Origin: Annona cherimola
Lineage: Eukaryota > Streptophyta > Magnoliopsida > Magnoliales > Annonaceae
Assembly (NCBI GenBank): GCA_030490835.1
Contig: CM059971.1
Location: 5,438,007 to 5,502,006 of the forward strand
Direction: 5' to 3'
Length of the DNA: 64,000 bases
The number at the start of each line of letters is the position of its first letter. Within the stretch, counting starts at the first letter, position 1. The notes beneath the pieces were generated by a model that saw only the letters and a list, made by a program, of their open reading frames with translations, was not told the DNA's origin and made no database searches. The position numbers and the translations under genes are program-made. This document shows, in pieces, positions 46,574 through 59,030 of the stretch.

Positions 46574-47565
46574 CAGTGTTTAAAAAGCGGACCGGACCGG
46601 ACGGTCCGACCAGTTCAACCGTGAACCGGAAAGAGTGCGGTTCGGTTTACACGTGGTTCCTTAATTCAATTCAGAACCGTTGAAACGGCTTGAACCGTGA
46701 AAACCGGTTGAACCGCGGTTCGGTTCGACGACAAATGAAGCGAATATCGGCTTCAAGGTAGGAGTGTTAATGGTCATGTCAATCCGCTAAAGCGTTTAAC
46801 CATTTAATTAAATAAATGAATTATGATTGAGATTTTATAACTCGTCAACCCGTTTAGCAACTCATATAACCTGTTCAACTCGTTTAATTCGTTCAACCTA
46901 TTTAACTCGCTTAACTTATTAAAGTTTTATATATATATATATATACATGTAAACCCCTTGGTTATTTTTCCTTTCTAAGTCTTCCTCCAATCACCTAATT
47001 TTTATTTTTTCACTGCTGTCCTAATTTCATTTTCCCCATATTGCCCTATTTTCATTTCCCCTACGCCGAAAACACTCTCTCCTCTCTCTCTGCAAGATTA
47101 TTATCTACTGAAATCTAAGATTTTAGGTTATTTACTATACAGCTCGTTAACAACTCACCAACCCATTTATTAAATGGGTTGTAAATGGATTAGGGTTGAA
47201 GTTTTTTAAATAAATTAATAAATAAATTAGGATTAAGATTAAACTCCAACCCGTACAACTGATCCGTTAACGCCCTGCTACCCCTGCTTCAAGTCTGCTG
47301 TGCATCCCAAGCCAGCACTAAATTTCCGCATGCAGTGACGTCATTTGAAGTCTCCACGGCCTAATCCGTAATTGCGTTCTGATGTATGGTCCATGAGAGC
47401 ACGTTAAGGCTTTGCTTTTGAGTTTTTACTTATTTTTTGAATAAATTTTAAATTAATAAAATTATTATATTATAACTATATTATGCTGATTGTATCACGG
47501 TTTAAAATGGTTTGAACCAACGGTTTAAAAACGGTTTACCTCACGATTCGGTCCTAATAACATTG
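46574..47565. mobile_element. hAT-like element with a nested family A MITE
   Basis: Left end CAGTGTTTAAAAAGCGGACC with a run of ACCGG/CCGGT and AACCG motifs. Right end, on the other strand, CAATGTTATTAGGACCGAAT. TACCAGAG (46566-46573) and CACCAGAG (47566-47573) flank it, an 8-bp target duplication with one mismatch, as expected of hAT elements. Without the nested MITE it would be about 460 bp. Confidence 0.65.
46758..47285. mobile_element. hAT-like MITE family A, copy 3
   Basis: Starts GTAGGAGTGTTAATGGTCAT and ends GATCCGTTAACGCCCTGCTA. GCTTCAAG stands on both sides (46750-46757, 47286-47293), an 8-bp target duplication typical of hAT. The core is shared with 16867-17465 and 18618-19213. Confidence 0.8.
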
Positions 47566-47573
47566 CACCAGAG

Positions 47574-49000
47574 GAGTCATTTTTCTTTTCTAATATCCAA
47601 TTTTGGGCTGTTCCTATCATTTTATACTGGATATTCTCAAAGAAAATTTATTCGGAATTATTTGCAACAATTAATCTGTTGTCTTGTGGAATTCAAAAAA
47701 ATTATGGCGTACAGGGTCTAAAATTATCACTGATCATTTCATGAAGATGATGAACTGCAGTGCTCGCTGATACTTACAGATTCAAGTACATGCGGCCCTA
47801 ATTGAAGGATATTTTTGTTATTTTATAAAAAATCTAATCAAGGGGAGGGAACTCTAATGAAAGCGACATGGTTGCAATTTTATACAAGCTATGTAAGCGC
47901 ATTTAAAAATTTTACAAACTTCCAGACACAGATATAATATTAATCAGACCTTAGAGCATATCTACAAATCAGTGATCTAGACTGATTTTGTTGATTATCC
48001 ATGGTTAAACCTCTTTTTAGCCCTCTTTTTATGCACTATAAATTAGGGGAAGTTGGATAAACTCGTGCAGTAAAAGTGCGGTAGCATCTAATAGAAAAAA
48101 GAAGAATACATAATTGCTGCAAGTGAGGAAATTAATTAAGTGTATTCCAAAAGGTAACCACTCAATCTAATAAATGGGATTTCTCAATTAAGTTCCCGAT
48201 AACTTACATACCAATTTTCAGATTGATTAATGAAGGTTTAATCTTGCAAAAACTATAAAGAATCCAAACACATGCATGAGGACCAAAATTTAAAATATTG
48301 AATTTTTCAAATGTTAAACTTGACGATTAGATGATCAAATGATGAAATAATCGTAGAATTGAATGATTGATGTTTTGTGGAAAGCTAGATGTGTATTTTA
48401 AAGATCATACATTAGTTTAAGTAAGTATATGTATGAGAAGTTGAGAACCATGTTATAAATGCATAGGAAGGAATCTACTTGAAATCTGAAATGTTAAACT
48501 AAATGGTAAAGAGAAGGAAAAAAAAAAAAAAATTAAGTAGGAAGGTTGTTGTGATGAAACTTTTTAAGGATAAATAAGCAAATGCTGAGAATTTTCTAGC
48601 CCATTTTAAAAATAATTTGTCATAATTTTTCTTATAATAGATGTTTGTGACTGCTTTGGACTGGTCAGACTATTGGCTGCAAAGTTGCATCATGCTATAA
48701 GATGACTACCCTATTGGTTTAGCCCAGTCACAAATGTTTCAATTAGATCTTATATGGCACTCGAATAAATGGAAATATTTTATTCTGGTTGAAAAAATAG
48801 ATGTATTTGCATTGCCATGATATTATGAAAATATACCAAATTGCATGAATTATGTTTCATTATCAATAAATATTTTACATGCATGCTTACTAAGTTTCAT
48901 ACTCTTGCTTTCAAAAAATCAATTTTAGATATTTAGGAAAAATATAATGAGTCTGACATCAATGCAATGGAAGAAAGACATATATCTTATGCGGGAGCTA
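47574..49000. other. Intergenic, nothing recognised
   Basis: AT-rich sequence. I see no gene, TIR pair or RNA feature. Confidence 0.4.
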
Positions 49001-49002
49001 AT

Positions 49003-49250
49003 CCTCTTTGGCCAGGCTAAATATTATATTTTTCGTATTTTTTTCTTTATAAACTAATTAAGCTGGGTGTATTTAATTTGTAAATTAAGTTTTACCATAT
49101 TTGGATATTTTTAAATCATTTTTAAATATTTTTAAAAATGGTGTCATTTTTGTATTCAATCTTTTGAAAATTACGATAATGCCACTATATTTAACATATC
49201 AACAAAATATGAAGAAGTCAAATAGACTATCCTACACAAAAATCCGGCCA
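49003..49250. mobile_element. MITE family F, diverged copy
   Basis: GCTAATCCTCTTTGGCCAGG at the left and an inverted AAAATCCGGCCAAAAGCC at the right. The core TTTACCATATTTGGATATTT is shared with other family-F copies. Confidence 0.45.
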
Positions 49251-50344
49251 AAAGCCTAACCAACAAACCGCATCCTAAAATATCAAAATCAGGTCTCCAC
49301 ACCTCTAATGACATAATATAATATCATATGCTTGGCTACATAGCTTTACACTAATGTCCATTGGAACACTAAGACCTCAGACTTTCTAATTGTGGGGCTC
49401 TTCAAATCATCCATAATCACCACCGAAATTCTTTCACAATCATCATTAATAACTTCATAACACTTTTTCATGTCAACCTCCAAATTACATCATACCACCA
49501 TCACACTATTGCCTGTCATACCACCACAAGGGCTCATGCAGTACATGCATGAATGCAAGAAAATGCAATAACTACAGCAATAAACATACATGGTATGAAT
49601 GCAACATCATCGAAACACGACAATGCCGAATAAATTATCTTATACCAAAATCTCCCTAAAACCCCAAGCATCAAACAAAATGTGTCACTAAATTAATTGT
49701 AAGATTTATTTATTTGTGTTTTGTTTTTCATTTTTGTAACATTGATATTAGAAGCATTCGAAACGAAGAGCAAGCAGATCAAAAGCAGTGTTATTGTAAT
49801 TGATTGCTTGAAAAGCCATCTAAAACTTGTTGAATTTATGATACAGTATAACCTATAGTACTATAACTTTGGTGTTGAAAAGTTGATTAAGAGAACTCAA
49901 GGGATGTGCTTGGAGCTTGGAGTACGGCCAAATTAGGCCAAACCACTATAATTCTTACATTGCATGTGTCTGTTGGTCTTCTAACTTTGTGTGGTGTGTT
50001 TCACCTTTTTACTTGAGTTATAACTCTGAACTACTCAGTAATTGCATTGTAATCATTAAATAAGACTAACATATACTATTATTTGATAATTAAAATGTAA
50101 ATTTCTTTTCTACATACTCACAGATTTTATCCCTCCCTAATTCTTAATGTATCGACATAGTATGTATCGACATAGTTTCACTAATTTTTCCACGGTAATG
50201 ACCTGACGCACATATTTGCATTTGGCTTCATTGCAAACGTTTGCATGGATCATTTCTCTCAATTTTTTTTTTTAAATTTTTGGTCCTAACATGTGGACTC
50301 ATATATACATAGCTATGAAATTTTATTACTTTTAGGTATTGTTT
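49251..50344. other. Intergenic, nothing recognised
   Basis: AT-rich. Only a 15-bp tandem duplication (GTATCGACATAGTAT) near 50150-50180 stands out. Confidence 0.4.
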
Positions 50345-50700
50345 AATGGGAAATGATTCGATGCAGCAGAGTGTATTGAAATTTCAATCTATCCCGTTGC
50401 AAAACCCATTTTTTTAATATTTTTTTGAAAAAATTTCCATGAAACTGTCAATCTAGTGTATTTAACATGTGTATTAATTTTTACCATTTTGGAGATTTTT
50501 AGATATTTTTTTCGGATTTTTAAAACTGATCGCATTTTATTAATTTTAAATTACTAAAAATGTCATTGATTTTTAAAAATTCAAAAAAATATCTAAAAAT
50601 CTCCGAAAATGATAAAAATTGATACACATGTTAAATACACCTAAATTAACAATTGTGTGAAAAAATTCCAGAAAAAATGTAAAAAATGGGATTTTGCAGC
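50345..50700. mobile_element. MITE family B, diverged copy
   Basis: Core CCATTTTGGAGATTTTTAGA and its inverted partner TCTAAAAATCTCCGAAAATG, as in the copies at 27341 and 17837. The outer GC-rich ends are degraded (GATGCAGCAGAGTGTATTGA; GGGATTTTGCAGC). Confidence 0.5.
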
Positions 50701-50879
50701 TATTATTGTCAATGCTTGCAATACTAATGAAGATGAAGGTGTAATGTCGAACCTTGATGATGAACATGGATGCCAGTGGACAGGATAACCATGCATTGTG
50801 CGAGCTAATAGGTGTACTATCACTCGTAATCATATATGGCTGTGGATTTATGGTCATTAGATTATGTATAATGGCCAGA

Positions 50880-51184
50880 CACTGCAAGAAAACAGACTTT
50901 TAGCAACGCAAAATTTTGCATTAATTTTCACTATAATGTCATTATAATTACGCCACTATAAGTCCATCACGAAAAGTCTTTATAATATTTTTTCGAATTT
51001 GTCATTAAAAATCATACTTTTAGTGGGAAAAGCTTGCTTTTTGCAACACCCATTATATTATTGTCATTAAAAGCTAGTTTTTAACGACATTAATTACATG
51101 TCGCTAAAAAAAGTTTTCTGTGACAAAAAAAAAAAAAAAAGTACCGCAAAAAACATTTCGCAAAACATAAGCTCTCTTGTAGTG
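50880..51184. mobile_element. CACTA mini-element, 305 bp, perfect TSD
   Basis: Begins CACTGCAAGAAAACAGACTT and ends CTCTCTTGTAGTG, the CACTA superfamily signature. It is flanked by AGA on both sides (50877-50879, 51185-51187), the 3-bp duplication of CACTA elements. Inside are TTAGCAACG, TTAACGACATT and GTCGCTAAAA motifs arranged as an imperfect palindrome. Confidence 0.85.
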
Positions 51185-51187
51185 AGA

Positions 51188-51650
51188 TTTGAAGACGCTG
51201 AATCGAATCAATGGAGGGCGGGCCATTCATGGGAGAATTCGGTGGGGCAACTGCTCAAAAGATGGATTCTCGTTGGATTGGTGCTGGCGCCGTCGGACGT
51301 TGTTGCTAATGAGTTGAAAAACAGAGACGCCGTCGGTGATTCGATTTGCCCGAGCTAATCGGAATTCATGATGAACAATGCTTAACTGAAAGGAGGCTGT
51401 TTCGTGAATCTGCTGGAAACTCTGATGCAGGAGGACACTGTCAATCGAATGTTACAGAAGTGAGAGATCTGTCGGTTCTCTACTTGGAGTTGCTACATTT
51501 TGAAATCGTGGCAGCCATGGAAAGATTTTGGGGAAAATGGAGTATGGATTTTGATGCATTAATGCTCCTAGGTCGCATCCGATTTTTCTGCATCATCTTC
51601 CCCACATGAGGCTGCAACTTCTTCATCCCCATCGGTAATTTAGAAATTTT
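51188..51650 (+). pseudogene. Coding-like stretch, family unknown
   Basis: A GC-richer island with two overlapping frames: one to 51358 (RFEDAESNQWRAGHSWENSV) and one at 51346-51609 (DEQCLTERRLFRESAGNSDA). Composition is gene-like and differs from the AT-rich surroundings, but I do not recognise either peptide and there is no convincing splice structure. It starts exactly at the edge of the CACTA element, which may have landed in it. Confidence 0.25.
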
Positions 51651-51686
51651 TAAAAATTAAATGGTTGAAAAGAACTAGTTATTAAG

Positions 51687-52200
51687 GGTTAATTTTAAAT
51701 ATACTCACATAATTGCAAATACACTCACTAAATTTTAGAAGTTTCAAATGTACCCACTAAGTATGGAAGAAATTTTGTATATACCCTTTTCGTAAAACAT
51801 GATTAAGAATCATCGTTTCATAAAACATGATTAAGAATCATCATTTCATAAAACATGATTAAGAATCATCGTTACATATCATAAGAAATGTCCAAAAAAT
51901 CTCTTAATTTGATAATGGTAATCTTTTAGCTGTGGCAGGAGTTGAGAGGCATAATAGAAATCCATCTAACTTGAAAGAAAAGTTAGGAAAAATAAATTTT
52001 GATGATCAGGATAGGATATGCTGATATAACTATAAATGCTAAATCAACTAGGAATATTTTGGGATTTTAAAATTGTTAACGTTTCTAACTACCAAATTGA
52101 GTATATTTGAAATAAATGGGATTAGGTATATGAAAGTTTTCAAACTTCGTGGATATATTTATAATTAACATAAATGAAGTAAACGTATTTGAAATTAACC
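51687..52200. mobile_element. MITE family E with an internal 28-bp triplication
   Basis: Inverted ends GGTTAATTTTAAATATACTC and GTAAACGTATTTGAAATTAACC (514 bp). Inside, a unit beginning TAAAACATGATTAAGAATCA starts at 51793, 51821 and 51849, a 28-bp period. Confidence 0.7.
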
Positions 52201-52299
52201 AAATTATTAGACTTAACTGATGCATTGTAACGGCAAAGGCATGTTAGGAATTTAGAGTTATATATTATGGGTATGGGATGAATTAGTAAAATTATGGAT

Positions 52300-52622
52300 T
52301 TTTGGGAAACGATAAAACTTTTGAATAAAAACTTTTAATATAAAAGTTTTTCAATTAAAAAAATGATGTAATATAATATGGGTAACTATGAGAAGTAAAG
52401 AGAATAAAAAACAATATATAGACTATTTTTTTATACCAAAATAGATAGATTAGCTATGCAATTAATTATGTAGAACTGAATGAAAATTAGAATAGTTATA
52501 TAGGAAAATATAAAGAAATGATTAAAAAATAGAATGGTTATGAAGAGTGAAAAGTTTTTTTTTTAGGATTAGATTAAAAAGTTTTAATTTTATAATTTTT
52601 ATACATTGTCAAACACAGCCTA
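52300..52622. mobile_element. MITE family D, full copy
   Basis: GATAAAACTTTTGAATAAAA ... TTTATACATTGTCAAACACAGCC. The core (GTAAAGAGAATAAA, GATTAAAAAATAG) is typical of the family. Ends are partly decayed. Confidence 0.55.
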
Positions 52623-53388
52623 TATATGTATATTATGAATTAAGGGTAAAAATTATGGTTGCGATAGGGGTTTTTCGTGTTTAATATTGATTATTTACAG
52701 AAAAATAAAAAAGCCATCAAAAAATGAATTTTGTTATAGTGTTAGCAAGCCTTTAATACTTTATCATCATTTATTTTGTAATCTGATTAAATATCTTTAT
52801 ATTTTAGTCATCTTTAAATCATGCCCCATGCATACTCAAAAAAAAAAAATCATGCCCCATGCACTACAAATATGATTAAGTTTTGGCTAATCAAAAATGT
52901 TATATTTAAAGGGCAGTGTTTAAATAGAGTTGAGCCGTCTAAAGTCTAGCCTAAAATGCTGAATAAAAATAATGCTGAAAACGGGCCCTCTTCGGCAGGT
53001 TCTACCAGCCTAAAGTTGCACCGGCTCTATGGGAATTGTGAACACAGCATTTTTTGTAGGCCCACTTAAACATTCAATGCATTTAAACCAAATTTAATTG
53101 GCTGTAATTGTACTGAATTGGCTTTAAATACGTTTAATGAACTTTAATCTGGGTTTTTTTGATCAGCCTCTGGCATGCTCTCTTTCAATGTTTCTTGCTC
53201 CACTTCCTTTCTCTCATTTCGGGGCAAAGAAATCCAATTCACTCGACAGCCCTGACACGCATTTGGCAATTTAAAGTCGAAGGATTAATTCTTATGAAAG
53301 TTAAATCGGTAATTTCCAAAATTTCAAATGCAAAGGTAAAGGCAATTTGGTAAAAAGAAAATTACGCGTGGCAATTAATTTATAGAGA
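52623..53388. other. Intergenic, nothing recognised
   Basis: AT-rich. A GC-richer patch at about 52930-53060 (GGGCCCTCTTCGGCAGG) and a direct repeat of ATCATGCCCCATGCA around 52818-52863 are the only features. Confidence 0.35.
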
Positions 53389-53600
53389 GTGTGCTCGGCA
53401 TTTAATAAAACTTTTGAAAGACAAGTTTTTAAGGTAGAACTTTTTGAAATAGTAGGAGGTAAAAATGAGGAGTAAAAGATAATAAAATTAAATAGATATG
53501 GTACTTGTATGAGTAGTTGTGTAGAAATAATTGAAAAAGTAATGTAGTCGTGTACCGAAATATGAAGAAATGATTAAAAAATAAAATAGTAAAAATTTCA
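53389..53600. mobile_element. MITE family D, truncated
   Basis: TGCTCGGCATTTAATAAAAC start, then GAGGAGTAAAAGATAATAAA and GATTAAAAAATAAAATAG as in full copies, without a right terminus. Confidence 0.5.
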
Positions 53601-54021
53601 TTATAAGAGTCACATATACAATGTTGTAAAGCTAAAAGGTCAATTCTTCTGCTGTAATAATTCAATACTTAACATAAGTACAGAGACTTCATATTTACTC
53701 TTTATTTTAAATTTTAAATTTTAAAAATATATTTTAAAATTTATCATATTTAACTCATTTATTTTATCATGTGTTCAAAATAATTTTCATTAAAAGCTTG
53801 TATCATGTAAGAAATAACATCTTTTATGTCTGAATATATAACTATTAAAATTTTAAAAAATATATACTATAAATGTGGTATATAAAAGTTTGCAATACAT
53901 TTACTATTTGGTATCATAAATAAATAAGCATGGATAAACATGATGAATAGTTTAAATTTAGAAAATATATTTTAAAATTAAAAACTAAGATAAGCAAAGA
54001 GCCTCTTGCTTACATAATTAG
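53601..54021. other. Intergenic, nothing recognised
   Basis: Very AT-rich, no structure noted. Confidence 0.4.
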
Positions 54022-54023
54022 GG

Positions 54024-54301
54024 TGTGTTTGGCAATGAGGAAAAAGTGTCAACTTAAAACTTTTCAATCTAAAACTTTTCATTCTCTATAATTATCATAT
54101 TTTTTTAATCATTTTTTCACATTTTCCCATACAACTACCCTACTTTTCAATCATTTCTACACAACTACCCATACAATTAACCTATCTATTTTAACTTTAT
54201 CATCTTTACTCCTCATCATTACCCCTATCATATCACATTATTTAACAACTTTTACTCTCCAAAACTTTTCATCAAAAGTTTTATTCATTCCCAAACACAC
54301 C
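54024..54301. mobile_element. Tourist-like MITE family D, best-preserved copy
   Basis: Inverted ends GGGTGTGTTTGGCAATGAGG and TCCCAAACACACCC. TTA flanks both sides, the 3-bp duplication expected of PIF/Harbinger relatives. The core CATACAACTACCCTACTTTT and CCTATCTATTTTAACTTTAT defines the family. Confidence 0.85.
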
Positions 54302-57299
54302 CTTAGTATCATTACCCATTTTGCAAGAGTGTCAATATTCATTATCAACGGAAATCCAAAGCTTGATTTGAGGTGTGAGAATTGGGCCAACTAGACCCGC
54401 ATCCTGTCCCTGACTAGTGGCGTAAATCAGGTCGAGTTGACTCCAATTAAGGCCTTCTCAATCGTAACCTTATTTATAAAGCATTAACTAACCTATATTC
54501 AACCTTATTTTTTAAACTTCAACCCAATCTTAAATTAAACTTATATAAATCAATTGAGTTTGTTGACAAATTGGGTTAATAAATATATAATTTTAAAAAA
54601 AAAATTCGCTTGATGTAATTAATTTTAAATATAAATTTATATTAAAAATTAAATTTTCATGGAATTCCTCCTAATTGATGACTTATATAACAACATAATG
54701 ACTAAGTAATCTTATTTCAAAGCAAAAATGTCTTATTAATGGTTATATATCATATGATTATATATAACAATCTTAAAGTAATAGTCAACGAGGTTGATTT
54801 TGTTTTATTATTTTTAAGAATATAATATATATTTTATAGTAACTCATGGAATAAAGTTAGGTCGGGGTTGATAATCATTTGACCTAAATCAACCCAATTT
54901 TTGAAATCGTGTTGATTTAAATTGATCACGTAGCTTTTTTTTTTCAAAACATCTAACCTAAATATATCGTAAATCGAGTTAGGTTAGTTACATTTTGGTT
55001 GAGACCAACTCTATGATACCTTACCATTGACTCAGCTTGTTATTACTAGGTCAAACCAATATTTTTATGACATTGCATATGAATAAGTCAAAATTTTGAT
55101 ACAAATACAAAAAAATAAGGTTAAGGTAAGTCAACCATATCCTAATCTAAAAAACTATAACCTATCTCACATATATTTATTTATTAAAAAACATAAGTAT
55201 TTTTTTATCTAATTCTCATTTTTTTCAAAATTTTCACATTGCTAATGATCCACATCCTTTTTTAAATTACATCTTCTAATAATGGATATGTAAGTTTGAT
55301 ATAAATAAGTCTTTAGAGAAAAAACTCAAAATTGACATAGAATCATCTACCCAAACTATTGATTCAAGTAAATAAAATTTTCATTGAGGCATATTGTAGT
55401 AACTTGTTTTTATAAATTTGTTATATTATCTATGTTTAGTGATGCTTTTTGCTATAGCTAATGATGTTTTAGTCATACTATTTAGTAAAATGTTGAAATG
55501 CTCAATCATTAAATTCAACATAGATTCGACTTTATATTCAATAGATGTATAAATTCTTAAAACTTTTTATACTTGAGTTGCATTCTGCACTTAACTCATT
55601 GTCTTAATATTAATTCGAAGTTTATCCCGAGACCTATAGAGGAAATGTGAGAATCAATTAAACCTTGTCTCGACTTATATAAAAATAGGATCTAATAAGA
55701 CATTTAGAAAGTAAGGTTAAGATTGGACCTTGTATAACCCATCTCGATTCTCACCCATAATTTGAAGTGCAAAATCTTATTGTATGTAGATATAGCTAAT
55801 CGAAACCCTAGTTTAGTGGAAAAATTGTTTCAAAAACAAAAAAGGGTTTTGTATATGGACCTATCAAGTTCATGAAATTTACTTTTTTACCCTTAAGTTC
55901 TCTATTTTTAATAAATTATTTCAAAGTATTAGCAATATATAATTTTAATCTACAAGGTTAAGTGAAATAACTAACTCTAATTCTAGAAGTTGTTGTAATT
56001 TGATAAGTAATCTTTTATACCTTATCCTAGTTAATGGAATGTTAGTCTGTTGGGCATCGTTTCATCGACAATTATGAAGCAAACATGTGCAAAATTAAAA
56101 TCAGCTATATAGAAAAAGAGGGTTTGATAGGTTTGAGACTTTCTTGAAAAATTATGAAGGGAACAGCTCTACGTATGCAGATGTTTCTTGATGTTACCTA
56201 AGAAAAGGTAGCTAAGGCCTTTCAAGGAGAGAGAAAGAGAGATTAGGAACTTTGAGATTATTGAAGGAGTCGAAATCCTTTCTTCATTTTCAAGCGTGTT
56301 TTACATAAACCTTTTTAGTAGGATTTGACATTATCCTACTAACGAATCAAATTTGTTTTGCTGACGTGTATCACCTTTTACTAGCAACAATAGCAAAGGA
56401 GTAGCCACAAGTAGAGACAAACTACATTAGGGCTCTCAAGTCAATCTACATGGCCTTACACATGGGCAAGATGCCAATCTTTGCAAAACTCTCAGATTCA
56501 AATGTCAAGGCTTTTCATCAAAAAAAAAAAAAAAAAAAAAAAAAAATGTCAAGGCAAGTCTGGACAAAATGTTCTAATTTAGAACTTAGATAGGACAACG
56601 ATAAGATAAGATCTCAAATTTCTAAAAAAATAATTTTCTCATGTTCAAAAATACTCTACTCTTTTCTATTTTAAATGCATTTTCTCAATTTTCATGTCTC
56701 ATAACAATATTTTTTCTTTAGCATCCTAATCTTATTCTTATTCAAAGTCTTGAACAATCTTATCACATCATTAGCCTGTGGATAATTAGACAAATGTCAT
56801 ACATATCTATGAATTTTATCCTTAATTTCATTTATACCTATGAACTTTTAAAAATTTAAAGTATACCCACGTATTTTGGCCTAAAATTCCAAATATACAC
56901 ACACCATAAGCTAATAATCCTCAATAGAATGATAAATATGTTCAAGAGCTAATTATGATTCTATTGCTAAAAGTTCACATTTTAATGAATTTTTAGTAAT
57001 GTTATTATAATGAATGTGATACAATCATATATTATATGAATGTAAAATTTTAGCTTGGAGCAAATCAGCCCCAAAGTTATATTAAAACTTAGGCATATCT
57101 TCATTTCACAATAAGGCTAAGACTAACCGCTTATTTAACGAATCTCTAATAGCATTGCTATAAATAAAATTTTCGACAAAATATGTAGATGTGTTAAAAA
57201 AATTTAGATGTCCATGAGAGTAAATAGAATTATGGATAAATTCCACAAATACATGTAAAATTTGCTTTTTTCTTTTTTTAAAAAAAAAAATACCCGACC
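54302..57299. other. AT-rich intergenic block, mostly unassigned
   Basis: About 54370-55775 is bounded by GAGGTGTGAGAATTGGG and an inverted CGATTCTCACCCATAATTT, and contains many AACCTAA/TTAGGTT-type motifs; it may be one decayed inverted-repeat element. From 55790 to 57299 I see no gene. A run of 26 A lies at 56521-56546. Confidence 0.3.
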
Positions 57300-58160
57300 C
57301 AAAAGTGTGTCCGTTCCACTGGTGGTATCCTCTGAAGCACCATTAGGAAAAGGGCATCATCCGTATAAAATAACAGTGCATTAAATAATAATTAAAAAGA
57401 AAAAGCCCGGAGAAGAGGACGCGCCAATGCCTTGAGTCAAATCTTCTAGTAGGGCTTTCTGCCAGTGCCAGGTTGGTACGCCACGTGGACGGCCGATATC
57501 CATGCAATTCCGCCCTAATTCCTGCCGCGTAAACTCGCAGTGGATTCTACGCGGAAACGCGGAGACAGGTAGCAATAACAATAACAAGCAACACCGTCGT
57601 CTCTTTTGCGTACGCACATACGCAAAGCCACCCAACCAATGACCTTTCGGTGGGCCAGGAATTTCGGTCGGATGGACGGTCTGGATTACAGATTTTACAG
57701 TGGGGTTATCGTGCATTTCTCTCGCGCTGAGCATCGTTAGAACGTGTGCGCTAATGTACGCATGCAAAAAGCGACGCGTCTGTAGTTGCGTCTTTGCGCC
57801 GCGTTTGCACCTGAAAGCGCTCACGAGAACGCGGTGTTCCAGTCCTGCGGTGGCGCCGACGATCCAGCCGAGCAGCTCGCGACACGTGGGCCCACTCACA
57901 TGCTGGAATGATGTCTCTTTCACGCGAGCGGGAGTTGAAACTTGGGGTCCACACACCCAATAAAATTATATATTTAAAATTTAAAATTAAAATTAGGGCA
58001 ATTGTATTATATTCTTTGATACTTGGGACGACAGCTCTGGATGATACGCAGGTGGTCGGGTACATTGGTCACGCATGCATTTTCAAATCAACGGTTCTGA
58101 TAATAGATAGAAGGGGAATAAGATTTTAGCGTCCCCTCCGTGCGCTCGCCTTGACGATGA
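57300..58160. promoter_or_regulatory. GC-rich island with G-boxes, promoter-like, gene unknown
   Basis: GC content jumps well above the surroundings. CACGTG palindromes lie at 57482-57487 (CCACGTGG) and 57883-57888 (GACACGTGGG, ABRE-like). Other motifs include GGACGGTCTGGATTACAG and several CGCG. A 191-codon minus-strand frame (57381-57956) covers it but is arginine/leucine-rich, matches nothing I know, and overlaps frames on the other strand, as expected in GC-rich non-coding DNA. It could be the promoter or leader of a lost or unrecognised gene. Confidence 0.35.
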
Positions 58161-58745
58161 ATCAAAATGCAATATGCTCGTGTTCCTAAATAATATATAT
58201 ATAAGAGTCTTGAATGGAACAGAAATAAAATGAGAAAATTAAATCAGTGTATTAAAATTTTGGAAAAAGCAATAACGTAAGGACAAAAATCAAATGCTTC
58301 CGAGAACGTCGAGCTTCAATGCTTCAGGAGGAATCCTTCTTTGCAGGAATCCTTCTTTTTAAAAAATAAAATAAAATAATTTGGAACCTATATGGTGCAC
58401 AAGCATAAAGTTTTCATGTATATAATTTACATTTTCTAATATTTTGAAATTTTAAAATGAAAAAATAAATTTGGAAGAAGGAAAATAGCTATGCATTTAA
58501 AAATAAGAAAATATATTGAAATTTGAAAATAAAAAAATAATTTTTGAGAATGTGAAATTTTCATCGCATTTATATTCCATTCATATCTCTTGCATACAAA
58601 TTAGCAAGTTTGGACCAAATCATATACAGAAATTAAATGAATGTCGTTAGTAATAACTTGTATATTATTTTTGAAATTACTTATTCTAATTTAAACTATC
58701 CAAGATATCATAATCTTTTATTAATGTTACATTCTATTAATTTTA
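58161..58745. other. Intergenic, nothing recognised
   Basis: AT-rich with a 16-bp tandem duplication (AGGAATCCTTCTTT) near 58330. Confidence 0.35.
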
Positions 58746-58747
58746 AG

Positions 58748-59030
58748 AGTATGTTTGGTAACAACAACAAAATTTCGTACTAAAATTTTTCAATTTAAAA
58801 TTTTTTACCTTTCATAACTACCTTATTCTTAATTATTTAGTCACATTTTGCTATACAACTACTATATTTTCACTCATTTTTACATAACTACCCATACAAT
58901 TAACATATCTATTTTAATTTTAATTTCCTTACTTCTAGTCATTACCCCTGTTATATTATTTTCTACTCATTCAAAAATTTTTATATTGAAATATTTTCAT
59001 CCAAAAGTTTTATAATTTTTTGAACACACA
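58748..59030. mobile_element. MITE family D
   Basis: AGTATGTTTGGTAACAACAA at the left and TTTTTTGAACACACATT at the right. The core CATACAATTAACATATCTAT is shared with the copy at 54024. Confidence 0.6.

Noticed and set aside
57381..57956. 191-codon minus-strand open frame
   Set aside because: GC-rich DNA with open frames on both strands, biased to Arg/Leu/Cys, no domain, no splice or promoter context. Treated as promoter-like island instead.
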